Assembly: GCF_004143485.2 (NCBI RefSeq)
Contig: NZ_ML974131.1
Span: 241,867-305,866, forward strand
Length of the DNA: 64,000 nucleotides
Origin: Halorussus amylolyticus
GTDB taxonomy: Archaea > Halobacteriota > Halobacteria > Halobacteriales > Haladaptataceae
Direction of reading: 5' to 3'
Shown here: positions 9,320 to 17,874 of the stretch, in pieces
Layout of the letters: every line of letters starts with the position of its first letter
How positions within the stretch are numbered: the first letter of the stretch is position 1
Notes under the pieces: model-generated
Told to the model about the DNA's origin: nothing
Databases searched by the model: none
The model's input: the letters and a program-made list of their open reading frames with translations, nothing else
Program-made: the position numbers and the translations under genes

Positions 9320-10156
9320 CTAGCTCTCGTCTTCGTCTCGAATCTCTTCGAGTTCCTGTTCGATGTCTTCGTCTACGACGTCGGCTTCGGTCTCGGTCTC
9401 GGTTTCGAGTTCGGCCTCGATATCGGTCTCCCCGCCGGAGCCGCCCGAGTCGGACGACCCCTTGCCCATCTCGGACTTCAGGGTCTCGAGTTCGGCATCG
9501 ACTTCGCCGGAGGTCCGGACGTCTTCGAGTTCGCGGTCGAGGCTGTCCTTGTCCGAGAGGGCGTCCTCGAACGCGCCCGACTCCTGGAGTTCGTCCATCG
9601 CCTGCGAGCGGGCCTCCATGTCCTCGGTGCGCTCCTCGGCGCGCTCGATTGCGCGCCCGACGTCTTCCATCTCGTCGCCCGCACCGGTCATGGCCTCCGA
9701 GACGCGGGTCTGAGCTTCCGCGGCCTCGTAGCGCGCCTTCATGCTCTCCTTCTTGGTGCGGAACTCCTCGATGCGGTTCTGGAGCTGGTTCTTCTTGTCC
9801 ACGAGGTTGTCCTGCGTGTTCTGGAGGTTCGCGATTTGGCCCTCTAGCTCCTCGATTTGGTTCATCTTGGTCTTCTTCTTTTCGAGCGCTTGGCGCGCGA
9901 GGTCCTCGCGGTCGGCCTCCACGGCCTGTCGAGCCTGGTCGTTGTGCTTCTCGACGTTCTCCTCGAGCTTGCGTTTCTGCATTTCGAGTCGCTTCTTCTG
10001 GGTCGTGAGGTCTGCGATGCCCTGTTTCACGTCCTGTAGCTCGTCGCGCATCTGCTCGTAGGAGTAATCGAGCGTCTCCGACGGGTCCTCGGCCCGGTTG
10101 AGGATGGCGTTTATCTTCGACCGGACGACGTACGACATGCGTGAGAGTACTCCCAT
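9320..10156 (-). CDS. pspA: PspA/IM30 (ESCRT-III-fold) membrane-stress protein
   Basis: 278 residues, almost entirely helical. It begins with the amphipathic MGVLSRMSYVVRSKINAILN membrane-binding helix, followed by EDPSETLDYSYEQMRDELQ, a typical PspA opening. Residues about 25-185 form the long coiled-coil hairpin, and the C-terminus is a very acidic tail rich in Glu and Ser. PspA proteins polymerise on damaged membranes and remodel them. A TATA-like TTTTAAG element lies about 30 bases upstream of the start. The gene is monocistronic and converges with the surface protein gene. It is about 10 kb from the tubulin cluster, so no link to it is implied. Confidence 0.92.
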   Translation of the reverse strand: MGVLSRMSYVVRSKINAILNRAEDPSETLDYSYEQMRDELQDVKQGIADLTTQKKRLEMQKRKLEENVEKHNDQARQAVEADREDLARQALEKKKTKMNQIEELEGQIANLQNTQDNLVDKKNQLQNRIEEFRTKKESMKARYEAAEAQTRVSEAMTGAGDEMEDVGRAIERAEERTEDMEARSQAMDELQESGAFEDALSDKDSLDRELEDVRTSGEVDAELETLKSEMGKGSSDSGGSGGETDIEAELETETETEADVVDEDIEQELEEIRDEDES

Positions 10157-10315
10157 ACCCCCTCTTTGGTGACCGTACCCTTAAAATCCTCACCTCTCCA
10201 ACAGTCGTCTGACGCGTCGATGCCGGTTCCCGTCGCCTCGCGGGCCACGCGTTCTCGACCTCGCGACCCGAAGCCGAGTGCAATCCTTATCTAAATCCCC
10301 CCGCAAACAACGCGC

Positions 10316-10924
10316 GTGAACTCCGAAGACCTCCCGCTCCCCGGCGGACGCGACGTTCGCGCCACGCTCGACACGCCCGACGACGCCGACCCGGGTGCAA
10401 TCGTCGTCGCGTGCCCGCCCCATCCACAACACCGCGGCCACCGCGGCGACGCGCGCCTGACCGCGGTGAGCGAGTTTCTGACCGACCGCGAAATCGCGTG
10501 CCTGCGCTTCGACTACGGCGACTGGGACAAGGGGTACGGCGAGCGCGAGGACGCCCGGAACGCGCTCCGGTGGGCCGACGAGCGCTACGACCGCGTGGGC
10601 ATCTTCGGCTTCAGTTTCGGGACCGCGGTCGCCGCGCTCGCGGCGGCGACCGTCGAGCCACAGCCGGACGCCGTCTCGCTGCTCGCGCCGACCCCGCGAC
10701 TCGCGGAGGACTTGGACGCCGTGGCGGCGCTCTCGGATATCGAGGCCCCGGTACAGGTGGTGTACGGCACGCGCGACGACACCGTGAACTGGGAGCCGGT
10801 GGTCGAGCGCGCGCGAGAGTTGGGCCACGAGGTCGTGGAGATACGTGGCGACCACTTCTTCGTGGGACAACACGCGAAGGTGGCCGACGCGGTGGGCGGG
10901 TTTCTGGTCGAGCGCCTCGGGTGA
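10316..10924 (+). CDS. Alpha/beta hydrolase (dienelactone hydrolase-like)
   Basis: The 202-residue protein is a single alpha/beta hydrolase domain. The nucleophile elbow is GFSFGTA (G-x-S-x-G), the acid likely lies in YGTRDDTVNW, and the histidine in IRGDHFFVGQH; CPPHPQHRGH near residue 34 fits the oxyanion-hole strand. The substrate is unknown; similar haloarchaeal proteins are annotated as general hydrolases. The start is a GTG at 10316, about 26 bases after the TATA-like CTTATCTAAAT, consistent with a leaderless message. It lies just upstream of pyrG in the same direction, but a 90-base gap suggests separate transcription. Confidence 0.85.
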   Translation: MNSEDLPLPGGRDVRATLDTPDDADPGAIVVACPPHPQHRGHRGDARLTAVSEFLTDREIACLRFDYGDWDKGYGEREDARNALRWADERYDRVGIFGFSFGTAVAALAAATVEPQPDAVSLLAPTPRLAEDLDAVAALSDIEAPVQVVYGTRDDTVNWEPVVERARELGHEVVEIRGDHFFVGQHAKVADAVGGFLVERLG

Positions 10925-11014
10925 CACCCCGACAGAACGCCGGTTTCTGTGACATCGCGTGACGACCGACTCGCGCTCCGAAATCGTTTTGAACGACGCT
11001 CGCCGACACTCGGT

Positions 11015-12676
11015 ATGCCGACCGAACCCGAAACCGATTACGACCCTTCTCTCGGGAACAAGTTCATCTTCGTGACCGGGGGCGTCATGTCCGGCCTCGG
11101 CAAGGGCATCACCGCGGCCTCGACGGGCCGCCTGCTCGCCAACGCCGGATTCGACGTGACCGCGGTCAAGGTGGACCCGTATCTCAACGTGGACGCCGGG
11201 ACGATGAACCCCTTCCAGCACGGCGAGGTGTACGTCCTCAAAGACGGCGGCGAGGTGGACCTCGACCTTGGGAACTACGAGCGCTTCCTCGACATCGACA
11301 TGACGTTCGACCACAACGTCACGACGGGTAAGACCTACCAGCACGTCATCGACAAGGAGCGCGCGGGCGACTACCTCGGGAAGACGGTCCAGATTATCCC
11401 CCACGTCACCGACGACATCAAGCGCCGCATCCGCGAGGCCGCCGAGGGCCACGACGTGTGCATCGTGGAAGTCGGCGGGACCGTGGGCGACATCGAGGGG
11501 ATGCCCTTCCTCGAAGCCCTCCGGCAGTTCGCCCACGAGGAAGACGAGGGCGACTTTCTTCTCACGCACGTCACGCTCGTCCCCTACTCGAAAAACGGCG
11601 AGCAGAAGACCAAGCCGACTCAGCACTCGGTGAAGGAACTCCGGAGTATCGGTCTTCAGCCCGACATTCTGGTCGGGCGGTGTGAGAACGAACTCGACGC
11701 CTCCACCAAGGAGAAAATCGCGCTGTTCTGCGACGTACCGACCGACGCCGTCTTCTCGAACGCCGACGTGGCCGACATCTACCACGTTCCGCTGATGGTC
11801 GAGGAGGAAGGTCTTGACGAGTACGTGATGGACCGTCTCGACCTCGCCGAGGACGCGATTCCGAAGGCCGACCGCGACAACGAGTGGCGAAAGCTCGTCA
11901 CCCAAGACACCCACGGCGAGGTGGACATCGCGCTGGTCGGCAAGTACGACCTCGAAGACGCTTACCTCTCTGTCAACGAGGCGCTCAAGCACGCCGGACT
12001 GGAGAAGAACGTGGACGTGAACGTCCTGTGGGTAGACTCCGAGAAGATGGACGACGACCACGAAGAGCGCCTCCGTGAGGCCGACGGCATCGTAGTCCCC
12101 GGCGGCTTCGGCTCCCGCGGAACCGAGGGCAAAATCGAGGCAGTCCGGTACGCCCGCGAGAACGGCGTGCCGTATCTCGGACTGTGTCTCGGCTTCCAGC
12201 TAGCGGTCGTGGAGTTTGCACGAAACGTCCTCGGACTAGAGGGCGCACACTCGGCCGAACTCGACCCCGACACGCCCCACCCGGTCATCGACCTCCTGCC
12301 CGAGCAGTACGACCTCGAAGACCTCGGCGGGACGATGCGACTCGGCGCGCACGAGACCACCATCGAAGCCGGAACGCTCGCCGAACGCGTCTACGGCGGC
12401 ACCTCCTGCACTGAGCGCCACCGTCACCGCTACGAGGTCAACCCCGAGTACTTCGACGCGTTCGAGGGAACCGACCTCGTGTTCTCGGGCGAGTCGGGCA
12501 ATCGGATGGAGATTCTCGAACTCGACGGCCACCCGTACTTCTTCGGCACGCAGTTCCACCCCGAGTTCCGGTCGCGGCCGACTCGCGCGAGTCCGCCGTT
12601 TGTCGGCCTGCTCGACGCGGTCCTCGACGGCGAGACGGATGATTCGGCCGCGGCCCGAGAGGAGGTGGAGGCCTGA
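11015..12676 (+). CDS. pyrG: CTP synthase
   Basis: 553 residues. The enzyme converts UTP, ATP and glutamine to CTP. The N-terminal synthetase domain opens with [17 protein letters not shown] (P-loop). The C-terminal class I glutamine amidotransferase has GGFGSRG, the nucleophile elbow LGLCLGFQ and a late His-x-Glu in QFHPEF. Length matches the family. The ATG at 11015 is supported by homologous N-termini starting MPTEP; the in-frame region upstream is basic and unlike the family. Its TGA overlaps the following guaA ATG by one base, so pyrG, guaA and the small downstream gene form an operon joining CTP and GMP synthesis. Confidence 0.97.
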   Translation: MPTEPETDYDPSLGNKFIFVTGGVMSGLGKGITAASTGRLLANAGFDVTAVKVDPYLNVDAGTMNPFQHGEVYVLKDGGEVDLDLGNYERFLDIDMTFDHNVTTGKTYQHVIDKERAGDYLGKTVQIIPHVTDDIKRRIREAAEGHDVCIVEVGGTVGDIEGMPFLEALRQFAHEEDEGDFLLTHVTLVPYSKNGEQKTKPTQHSVKELRSIGLQPDILVGRCENELDASTKEKIALFCDVPTDAVFSNADVADIYHVPLMVEEEGLDEYVMDRLDLAEDAIPKADRDNEWRKLVTQDTHGEVDIALVGKYDLEDAYLSVNEALKHAGLEKNVDVNVLWVDSEKMDDDHEERLREADGIVVPGGFGSRGTEGKIEAVRYARENGVPYLGLCLGFQLAVVEFARNVLGLEGAHSAELDPDTPHPVIDLLPEQYDLEDLGGTMRLGAHETTIEAGTLAERVYGGTSCTERHRHRYEVNPEYFDAFEGTDLVFSGESGNRMEILELDGHPYFFGTQFHPEFRSRPTRASPPFVGLLDAVLDGETDDSAAAREEVEA

Positions 12677-13593
12677 TGGTGAACGCAGCGGAGTTTGTCG
12701 AGGAAGCCGTCGAAGAAATTCGCGAGGAAGTCGGCGACGACAACGCCATCATCGCGCTGTCGGGCGGCGTGGACTCGTCGGTCGCGGCCGCGCTCGCGTA
12801 CGAGGCCATCGGCGACCAACTCACCCCGGTCTACGTCGATACCGGCCTGATGCGGAAGGGCGAGACAGAGGGCGTCCGCGAGACGTTCGCGTTCATGGAG
12901 AGCCTGCGAATCGTGGACGCTCGAGACCGATTCTTCGACGCGCTCGCGGGAATCACCGACCCCGAGGAGAAGCGCCACGTCATCGGCGAGCAGTTCATCC
13001 GGGAGTTCGAGACGGTCGCGCGCGAGACCGACGCGAAACAGCTCGTGCAGGGGACCATCTACCCCGACCGCATCGAGAGCGAGGGCAACATCAAGTCCCA
13101 CCACAACGTCGGCGGTCTCCCCGAGGTCGTGGACTTCGACGGCATCGTGGAGCCGGTTCGTGACCTCTACAAGGACGAAGTCCGGGAGGTGGCCCGCGAA
13201 CTCGGTCTGGAGGAAGTCGTCGCCGAGCGCATGCCGTTCCCCGGTCCGGGCCTCGCGGTCCGAGTCATCGGCGAAGTCACGCCCGAGAAGGTCGAAGTCG
13301 CGCGCGAAGCGTGCCACGTCGTCGAGGACGAACTCGAAGAACACGAGCCGTGGCAGGCGTTCGCCGCGGTCATCGGGAAGGCCACCGGCGTCAAGGGCGA
13401 CAACCGCGTCCACGGCTGGGTGGTCGCGGTTCGCTCGGTGGAAAGCCGGGACGGCATGACCGCTCGCGCCCAGGAAATCGACTGGGAGACGCTCCAGCGC
13501 ATCCAGAGTCGCATCACCGGCGTTCACGAGAACGTCGCGCGCGTCGTCTACGACGTAACCCACAAACCGCCAGCGACCATCGAGTACGAGTGA
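12676..13593 (+). CDS. guaA: GMP synthase, ATP-pyrophosphatase subunit (GuaAb)
   Basis: 305 residues. This subunit activates XMP with ATP and accepts ammonia to make GMP. The PP-loop is [12 protein letters not shown] near residue 25, the XMP-binding region includes [11 protein letters not shown], and the C-terminal dimerisation domain ends [13 protein letters not shown]. Archaea often split GMP synthase, and this protein lacks a glutaminase domain, so that partner must be elsewhere. It overlaps pyrG by one base upstream, and its final TGA overlaps the next ATG (TGATG), so all three genes are translationally coupled. Confidence 0.96.
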   Translation: MVNAAEFVEEAVEEIREEVGDDNAIIALSGGVDSSVAAALAYEAIGDQLTPVYVDTGLMRKGETEGVRETFAFMESLRIVDARDRFFDALAGITDPEEKRHVIGEQFIREFETVARETDAKQLVQGTIYPDRIESEGNIKSHHNVGGLPEVVDFDGIVEPVRDLYKDEVREVARELGLEEVVAERMPFPGPGLAVRVIGEVTPEKVEVAREACHVVEDELEEHEPWQAFAAVIGKATGVKGDNRVHGWVVAVRSVESRDGMTARAQEIDWETLQRIQSRITGVHENVARVVYDVTHKPPATIEYE

Positions 13594-13913
13594 TGAAGGC
13601 GATAGTCGTCGGTCCCGACGAGGACGGACTGGGCGACGCCCTCGAACGCGAGGGCGTCGAAGTCACGCGAATCGAGGAGTTCGGCACCCGGCCCGCCTTG
13701 GAGGAGGCCGGAATCACCGACGCCGACGCGGTGGTTCTGACGCTCGCGGCGAGCGCGACCACCATCCCGGTCGCCAAGGACCTGAACGACGACGTTCGGG
13801 TCGTGGTGTACGCCGGGGACAGTCTGCCGGACTTCGCGCGCGGACAGGCCGACTTCATCGTGGACCCGCAGTTGCTGTCGGCTGAGGCCGTCGCCGAGGA
13901 ACTCGCGGCCTGA
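13593..13913 (+). CDS. Small Rossmann-like protein downstream of guaA (DUF7126-like)
   Basis: 106 residues. It starts [21 protein letters not shown], a beta-strand and glycine turn like a TrkA-N half domain, followed by DADAVVLTLAASATTIPVAKDLN and VRVVVYAGD. Without the second Rossmann half it may bind a nucleotide weakly or act as a regulator. Haloarchaea keep such a gene after guaA; I believe this is the DUF7126 family, but that name is from memory. Overlap with the guaA stop codon (TGATG) implies coupling to nucleotide synthesis. The function is unknown. Confidence 0.75.
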   Translation: MKAIVVGPDEDGLGDALEREGVEVTRIEEFGTRPALEEAGITDADAVVLTLAASATTIPVAKDLNDDVRVVVYAGDSLPDFARGQADFIVDPQLLSAEAVAEELAA

Positions 13914-13968
13914 GTCCGGTTTGCACCCCATTTTCGTTCTCCGTATCGAGCGCGATTGGCCCTCTCCA

Positions 13969-14016
13969 GACGAGCGCGGGTCGGGCCGGTCGCGACCGGC
14001 CCGACCCGCGCTCGTC
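13969..14016. repeat. 48-base perfect palindrome, no loop
   Basis: Arms 13969-13992 and 13993-14016 are exact reverse complements, starting GACGAGCGCGGG. It lies in the 182-base gap between the guaA operon and the Zn-ribbon gene. It may act as a bidirectional terminator, although no T-tract follows. It is the longest of the many palindromes in this window. Confidence 0.9.
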
Positions 14017-14095
14017 AGTTCCTTGACCCCCACTTCGCGACTTCTTCCGCCCAACTCCACGCGTTTTTACGCACGCGGTCCGTAGCGGGGTGTAT

Positions 14096-14749
14096 ATGAG
14101 CGAAACAGCCCAGCGCGTCCCCGTGGCGTGCCCCTCGTGTTCGCCCGACGCCGAGACGGTCCACGAGGTGCTGAAGGAGGGAAGCGGTCACGCGACGGTG
14201 CGATGCACGGAGTGCAGTCACGTCCACAAGACCAAGGTCGAGAAAGACGAGCAGGTCGAGCGCGACGTCGTGGTGTCTCAGGACGGCGAATCGTTCACCG
14301 CGACGGCCGACGCGCCGCCCGAGGAGACGGTCGCGGTCGGCGAGGAGTTCGTCCTCGAAACGCCCGAGGCCATCATGGTCGTGCGAATCACCGACCTCCA
14401 ACTCGGCGACGAGGTGCGCCGCGAGCAAGCGAAAGTGAAGGACGTGGAGACGTTCTGGACTCGCGCGGTGGACAACGTCCGCGTCAACGTCACCGTCAAT
14501 CCCAACGACGGGAGCCACGACGATTCGACGAGCCTCAAGATGGACGTGCCCGGCGACCACGAGTTCGTCGTCGGCGAGTCCGAGGAGTTCGGCGACGAGA
14601 AGTTCAAGGTCAAGTCCATCGCGCTCCGCGACGACGCGGAGGGCTACTACTTCAATCCGCTCGGCGAGAAAGGCGACAGCGCGGTCGCAAAGGACGTGAA
14701 ACGGCTCTACGCCGACGACGAGACCTCGTCGGCGTGGTCTGCGTGGTGA
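14096..14749 (+). CDS. HVO_0476-type zinc-ribbon protein
   Basis: 217 residues. The N-terminus carries two Cys pairs, CPSC near residue 11 and CTEC near 40, as a zinc ribbon. The body is beta-rich with conserved EEFVLETPEAIMVVRITDLQ and a late SDE-rich segment. Haloarchaeal relatives are annotated as HVO_0476 family zinc-finger proteins of unknown role; nucleic-acid or protein binding is plausible. I chose the ATG at 14096; a GTG two codons earlier is possible. A 20-base tandem duplication begins at its stop codon and runs towards pcm. Confidence 0.8.
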   Translation: MSETAQRVPVACPSCSPDAETVHEVLKEGSGHATVRCTECSHVHKTKVEKDEQVERDVVVSQDGESFTATADAPPEETVAVGEEFVLETPEAIMVVRITDLQLGDEVRREQAKVKDVETFWTRAVDNVRVNVTVNPNDGSHDDSTSLKMDVPGDHEFVVGESEEFGDEKFKVKSIALRDDAEGYYFNPLGEKGDSAVAKDVKRLYADDETSSAWSAW

Positions 14750-14784
14750 TTCGATGCGCCGCGAGGTGATTCGATGCGCCGCGA
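14745..14784 (+). repeat. Exact 20-base tandem duplication before pcm
   Basis: GGTGATTCGATGCGCCGCGA occurs twice back to back, and a third partial GGTGA follows. It starts within the last codons of the zinc-ribbon gene and ends 11 bases before the pcm ATG. Replication slippage is the simplest cause; it doubles the GAGGTGA-type sequence that could act as a ribosome-binding site. Confidence 0.85.
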
Positions 14785-14795
14785 GGTGAACTGAG

Positions 14796-15443
14796 ATGTC
14801 CGGGGGTGGGGACCCGACGTTCGAGCAGGCTCGCAACCGCCTCGTCGAGCGACTCGCGGCCCGCGAGTCGTTCGACGAATCGACAGTCGAAGCGATGCGC
14901 GGAGTTCCGCGCCACGAGTTCGTGCCGCCCACCCACAGGAACCGAGCCTACGACGACCGGCCGCTCCCCATCGGGAACGACCAGACCATCAGCGCGCCCC
15001 ACATGGTGGCGACGATGGTCGATACGCTCGACCTCGACCCCGGCGAGACCGTCCTCGAAATCGGCACCGGGTGCGGATACCACGCCGCGGTCACGGCCGC
15101 CGTCGTCGGTCCCGAGAACGTCTACAGCGTGGAGTATCACGACTCGCTCGCCGAGTCGGCCCGCGACCGACTCGACCGCCTCGGGTACGGCGGCGTCTCG
15201 ATTCGGGTCGGCGACGGCCGCGAGGGGTGGCCCGAGCACGCGCCCTACGACGCGGCGTATCTGACCTGCGCCGCCTCGGAGATTCCGAACGCGGTAGTCG
15301 AACAGGTCAGACCCGGGGGCCGCCTGCTCGCGCCCGTCGGAACTGCGGACCAGCGGCTCGTGTTCGCCCGTCGGCGCGCCGACGGGTCGCTCGACCGCGA
15401 GACGCGCGGACGGGTCCGGTTCGTCCGGATGCAGGAGGATTAA
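14796..15443 (+). CDS. pcm: Protein-L-isoaspartate O-methyltransferase
   Basis: 215 residues. It repairs isoaspartyl residues by SAM-dependent methylation. The N-terminal VPRHEFVPPTHRNRAYDD and the SAM site EIGTGCGYHAAV (about residue 87) are diagnostic, as is GDGREGWPEHAPYDA. The family-typical length and start MSGGGDPTFEQAR support the ATG at 14796. The next methyltransferase starts 25 bases later in the same direction, and a second PCMT-like gene follows it, so three SAM enzymes are clustered. A 20-base palindrome (15367-15386) lies in frame near the C-terminus. Confidence 0.93.
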   Translation: MSGGGDPTFEQARNRLVERLAARESFDESTVEAMRGVPRHEFVPPTHRNRAYDDRPLPIGNDQTISAPHMVATMVDTLDLDPGETVLEIGTGCGYHAAVTAAVVGPENVYSVEYHDSLAESARDRLDRLGYGGVSIRVGDGREGWPEHAPYDAAYLTCAASEIPNAVVEQVRPGGRLLAPVGTADQRLVFARRRADGSLDRETRGRVRFVRMQED

Positions 15444-15468
15444 GCCGACGGCCCGCCACGCTCCCGAC

Positions 15469-16380
15469 ATGGACTACCGCGAAGCGCTCCTTCTGCGCGC
15501 GGCCCGCGAGACGGGCGTCCTCGACGCGGTGACGACCGAGGCCAGAACGCCGGAGGCGGTCGCCGACGCGGCGGGCGTCACCGAGCGCGCCGCCCGCATC
15601 ACCCTCGACGCGATGGTCGAACTGGGCTATCTGAAGCGAGTCGAGGGCGAGTACGAAATCACGAACCGCGCGCTCGGATTCATCGCCAAGGCGGACGTGC
15701 GCTCCATCGGGAGCGTCCCCCACACGCTCGACTGCGTGGAGCGGTGGATTCGCCTCCCCGAGACGATGACGACGGGCGAACCGCCCGAATCGCCCGATGA
15801 CTGGACGGTGAACTTCATGGGCGCGATGGCGAACGCCGACGAGGCCGCAGTACGGGCGAGCGTCACCGCCGCGGTCCACCGGAACCCCGACGCCGAGCGC
15901 GTTCTCGACGCGGGCGGCGGCCCGGGTCTCTTCGCGAAGGAGTTCGTCCGCCGGGGGTTCGACGTGACGCTCGTGGACCGCCCCGACGTTATCGACATCG
16001 ACCGTCGATTCCTCGAACACGAGCCAATCGAACTGGCCGAAGGCGACATCACCGATGAACTCCCGACGGGCTTCGACCTCGTGTTCTGCTCGCGGGTCGC
16101 TCACGCGCTCTCGCCCGACGAGAACCGCCGATTTCTCGGCCACGCCTACGACGCGCTCGACCCCGGCGGCGCGGTCGTTCTCACCGATACGGTGCGGGGC
16201 CGCGCCGAGGACGCCGCCCTCTTCGGCGCGCACATGCTCGCCCAGACCGAGCGCGGCGACACCTACACCGAGACCCAGTTCACCGAGTGGCTTCGCGATG
16301 CGGGGTTCGAAGACGTGGAAATTCGGGACGTTCCCGGCACCGACCAGCAGGCCATCGCGGGCCACCGACCGAGCGACTGA
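15469..16380 (+). CDS. SAM-dependent methyltransferase with N-terminal winged helix
   Basis: 303 residues. Residues about 1-75 form a winged-helix dimerisation-like region (RAARETGVLDAVTTEA, then VTERAARITLDAMVELGYL). The SAM domain begins VLDAGGGPGLFAKEF near residue 146 and continues with DVTLVDRPDVIDI. This architecture resembles plant and bacterial small-molecule O-methyltransferases; the substrate is unknown. A 25-base gap from pcm implies co-transcription. A perfect 17-base inverted repeat follows the stop and separates it from the second PCMT-like gene. Confidence 0.85.
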   Translation: MDYREALLLRAARETGVLDAVTTEARTPEAVADAAGVTERAARITLDAMVELGYLKRVEGEYEITNRALGFIAKADVRSIGSVPHTLDCVERWIRLPETMTTGEPPESPDDWTVNFMGAMANADEAAVRASVTAAVHRNPDAERVLDAGGGPGLFAKEFVRRGFDVTLVDRPDVIDIDRRFLEHEPIELAEGDITDELPTGFDLVFCSRVAHALSPDENRRFLGHAYDALDPGGAVVLTDTVRGRAEDAALFGAHMLAQTERGDTYTETQFTEWLRDAGFEDVEIRDVPGTDQQAIAGHRPSD

Positions 16381-16393
16381 CCGGCCGTTCGTC

Positions 16394-16429
16394 CGGTCCG
16401 GCCCCGCGACGAGTCGCGGGGCCGGACCG
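16394..16429. terminator. 17-base inverted repeat, probable terminator
   Basis: Perfect arms 16394-16410 and 16413-16429 around the 2-base loop GA, just after the methyltransferase stop codon. No T-tract follows, so termination is an inference. It belongs to the same class as the other short-loop palindromes in the window. Confidence 0.5.
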
Positions 16430-16475
16430 TACCGTGGCCGGGCGATTCAAGACCCTCCGACGCCAGGGTGGACGT

Positions 16476-17273
16476 ATGGAACTCGCGGTGTTGCGCGACG
16501 ATATGGTAGACAGCCTCGAACACCCCTCGAAGGGGTTCGTCTCCAGCGACAGCCTCAGCACCGCGATGCGGACGGTCCCGCGCCACGAGTTCGTAGACGA
16601 CGACCAGCTCGCCTACGCCGACCGGGCGTTCGAACACCGAGGCACTCGCGTCCTCGCGCCCAGCACCGCGGCGCGTCTGCTCGAAGCCCTCGACGCCGAA
16701 CCGGGCGACTCGGTACTCGTCGTCGGCGCTGGCGTGGGCTACACCGCGGCGGTCCTCGCGGAAATCGTGGGCGAGTGCAACGTCCACGCGGTGGACATCA
16801 CCCGCGGCCTCGTCCTCGACGCCCGCGCGAACCTCGAATCGGCGGGCTACGACGGCGTGTTCGTGGACCGCCGAAACGGCGCGGACGGACTGCCCGAGTA
16901 CGCGCCGTTCGACCGCATCCTCGTGGAAGCCGCCGCGGTCGAACCGCCGCGCGCGCTCCGCGACCAACTCGCACCCGGCGGGCGACTGGTCATCCCGCTC
17001 GGGGCGGGCCAGCAGTCGCTTACAATCGTGGAGGGCGCGGAACCCCGTTCCGCGGACGGTCGAGCGGCATCGCCGCGAGATGGTGACGGAGAGGCCGACG
17101 ACACGCAACCGCTCGGCTCCGTCCTGTTCGCGCCCCTCCTCGTGGAGGGCGAGCATTCGGGGTCCATCGAGCGCAACCGAACCGTCCGGGAGGACCGCGA
17201 GCGCGCCCAGCGCGCTCGCGAGCGACAGACCGGATGGGAACACGAGTGGATAGACTGGGACGGCTACTCGTAG
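16476..17273 (+). CDS. Second, divergent protein-L-isoaspartate methyltransferase family protein
   Basis: 265 residues. It has the PCMT layout: TVPRHEFVDDDQLAYADRAF, then a SAM site VGAGVGYTAAVLAEIVGECN. The motif has lost the G-T-G-C-G of canonical enzymes and the isoaspartyl-binding region differs, so it may methylate something else. The ATG at 16476 begins MELAVLRDDMVDSLEH; the in-frame sequence upstream is basic and non-homologous. The C-terminus carries an RERAQRARERQ helix that coincides with an 11-base inverted repeat (17196-17220). It probably arose as a paralogue of the nearby pcm. Confidence 0.85.
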   Translation: MELAVLRDDMVDSLEHPSKGFVSSDSLSTAMRTVPRHEFVDDDQLAYADRAFEHRGTRVLAPSTAARLLEALDAEPGDSVLVVGAGVGYTAAVLAEIVGECNVHAVDITRGLVLDARANLESAGYDGVFVDRRNGADGLPEYAPFDRILVEAAAVEPPRALRDQLAPGGRLVIPLGAGQQSLTIVEGAEPRSADGRAASPRDGDGEADDTQPLGSVLFAPLLVEGEHSGSIERNRTVREDRERAQRARERQTGWEHEWIDWDGYS

Positions 17274-17297
17274 CCAACCGACTCTCGCGCTTGGCGT

Positions 17298-17798
17298 CTA
17301 GTCATAGTCGTCCAGCACGAGTATCGCGGTGTTCTCCCGGTCGTCGGCGTAGTCGCTCCCCGCGGGCGGCTTTATCGTCACCTCCAAGCTCCCTTCCTGC
17401 TGATTCGGTCCGAGTTCGGGGTCGAGCGAGAGCTTCGCGGTTCCGTCGTCGCCGGTCGTTCCGGTCGCCACGCCGTCGATGGTCGCGGTGTCGCTTTTGA
17501 CCACCACAGTCGCGTCCGAGACGGGCGCGCCGTCGGGGTCCACCACCGCGATTTCGACGCTCTGCTGGTCGGGACCGATAACGTCGGGTTCGGGTTGGGC
17601 GTCGAGTTCGGTCACGGTGAGTCCGTTGAGACCCGAGAGCATGTTCATCATCACGCCGAGGCTGGCGACCCCGACCACGAGCGCGATGACGAGGCGGATT
17701 GGAAGCCCTTCGATGGCGCGATTGTCGCTGTGAAAGCGGTCGAAGGTGTCGAAATGCGGACTGTCGAAGTAGCCGTAGTAGCCGAGCAGGCACGTCAT
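17298..17798 (-). CDS. Pilin-like or surface protein with one TM and Ig-like C-terminus
   Basis: 166 residues. After a short N-terminal arm, RAIEGLPIRLVIALVVGVAS starts a single hydrophobic helix near residues 36-60, followed by a beta-rich domain (VEIAVVDPDGAPVSDATVVVKS) that resembles carboxypeptidase regulatory-like folds. Similar haloarchaeal proteins are annotated DUF7382, a name I recall rather than can verify. The ATG at 17798 is favoured over an upstream start that crosses a basic region. It is transcribed divergently from the HerA-like gene, 76 bases away, and might be functionally linked to it, but nothing proves this. Confidence 0.65.
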   Translation of the reverse strand: MTCLLGYYGYFDSPHFDTFDRFHSDNRAIEGLPIRLVIALVVGVASLGVMMNMLSGLNGLTVTELDAQPEPDVIGPDQQSVEIAVVDPDGAPVSDATVVVKSDTATIDGVATGTTGDDGTAKLSLDPELGPNQQEGSLEVTIKPPAGSDYADDRENTAILVLDDYD

Positions 17799-17874
17799 GA
17801 GCAGGCTTGGTCCCGGCTTTTGATTTAAACCCTCGCGCAAACTTTTATATTCGAAAGCGCGACCAACCCTCCCC

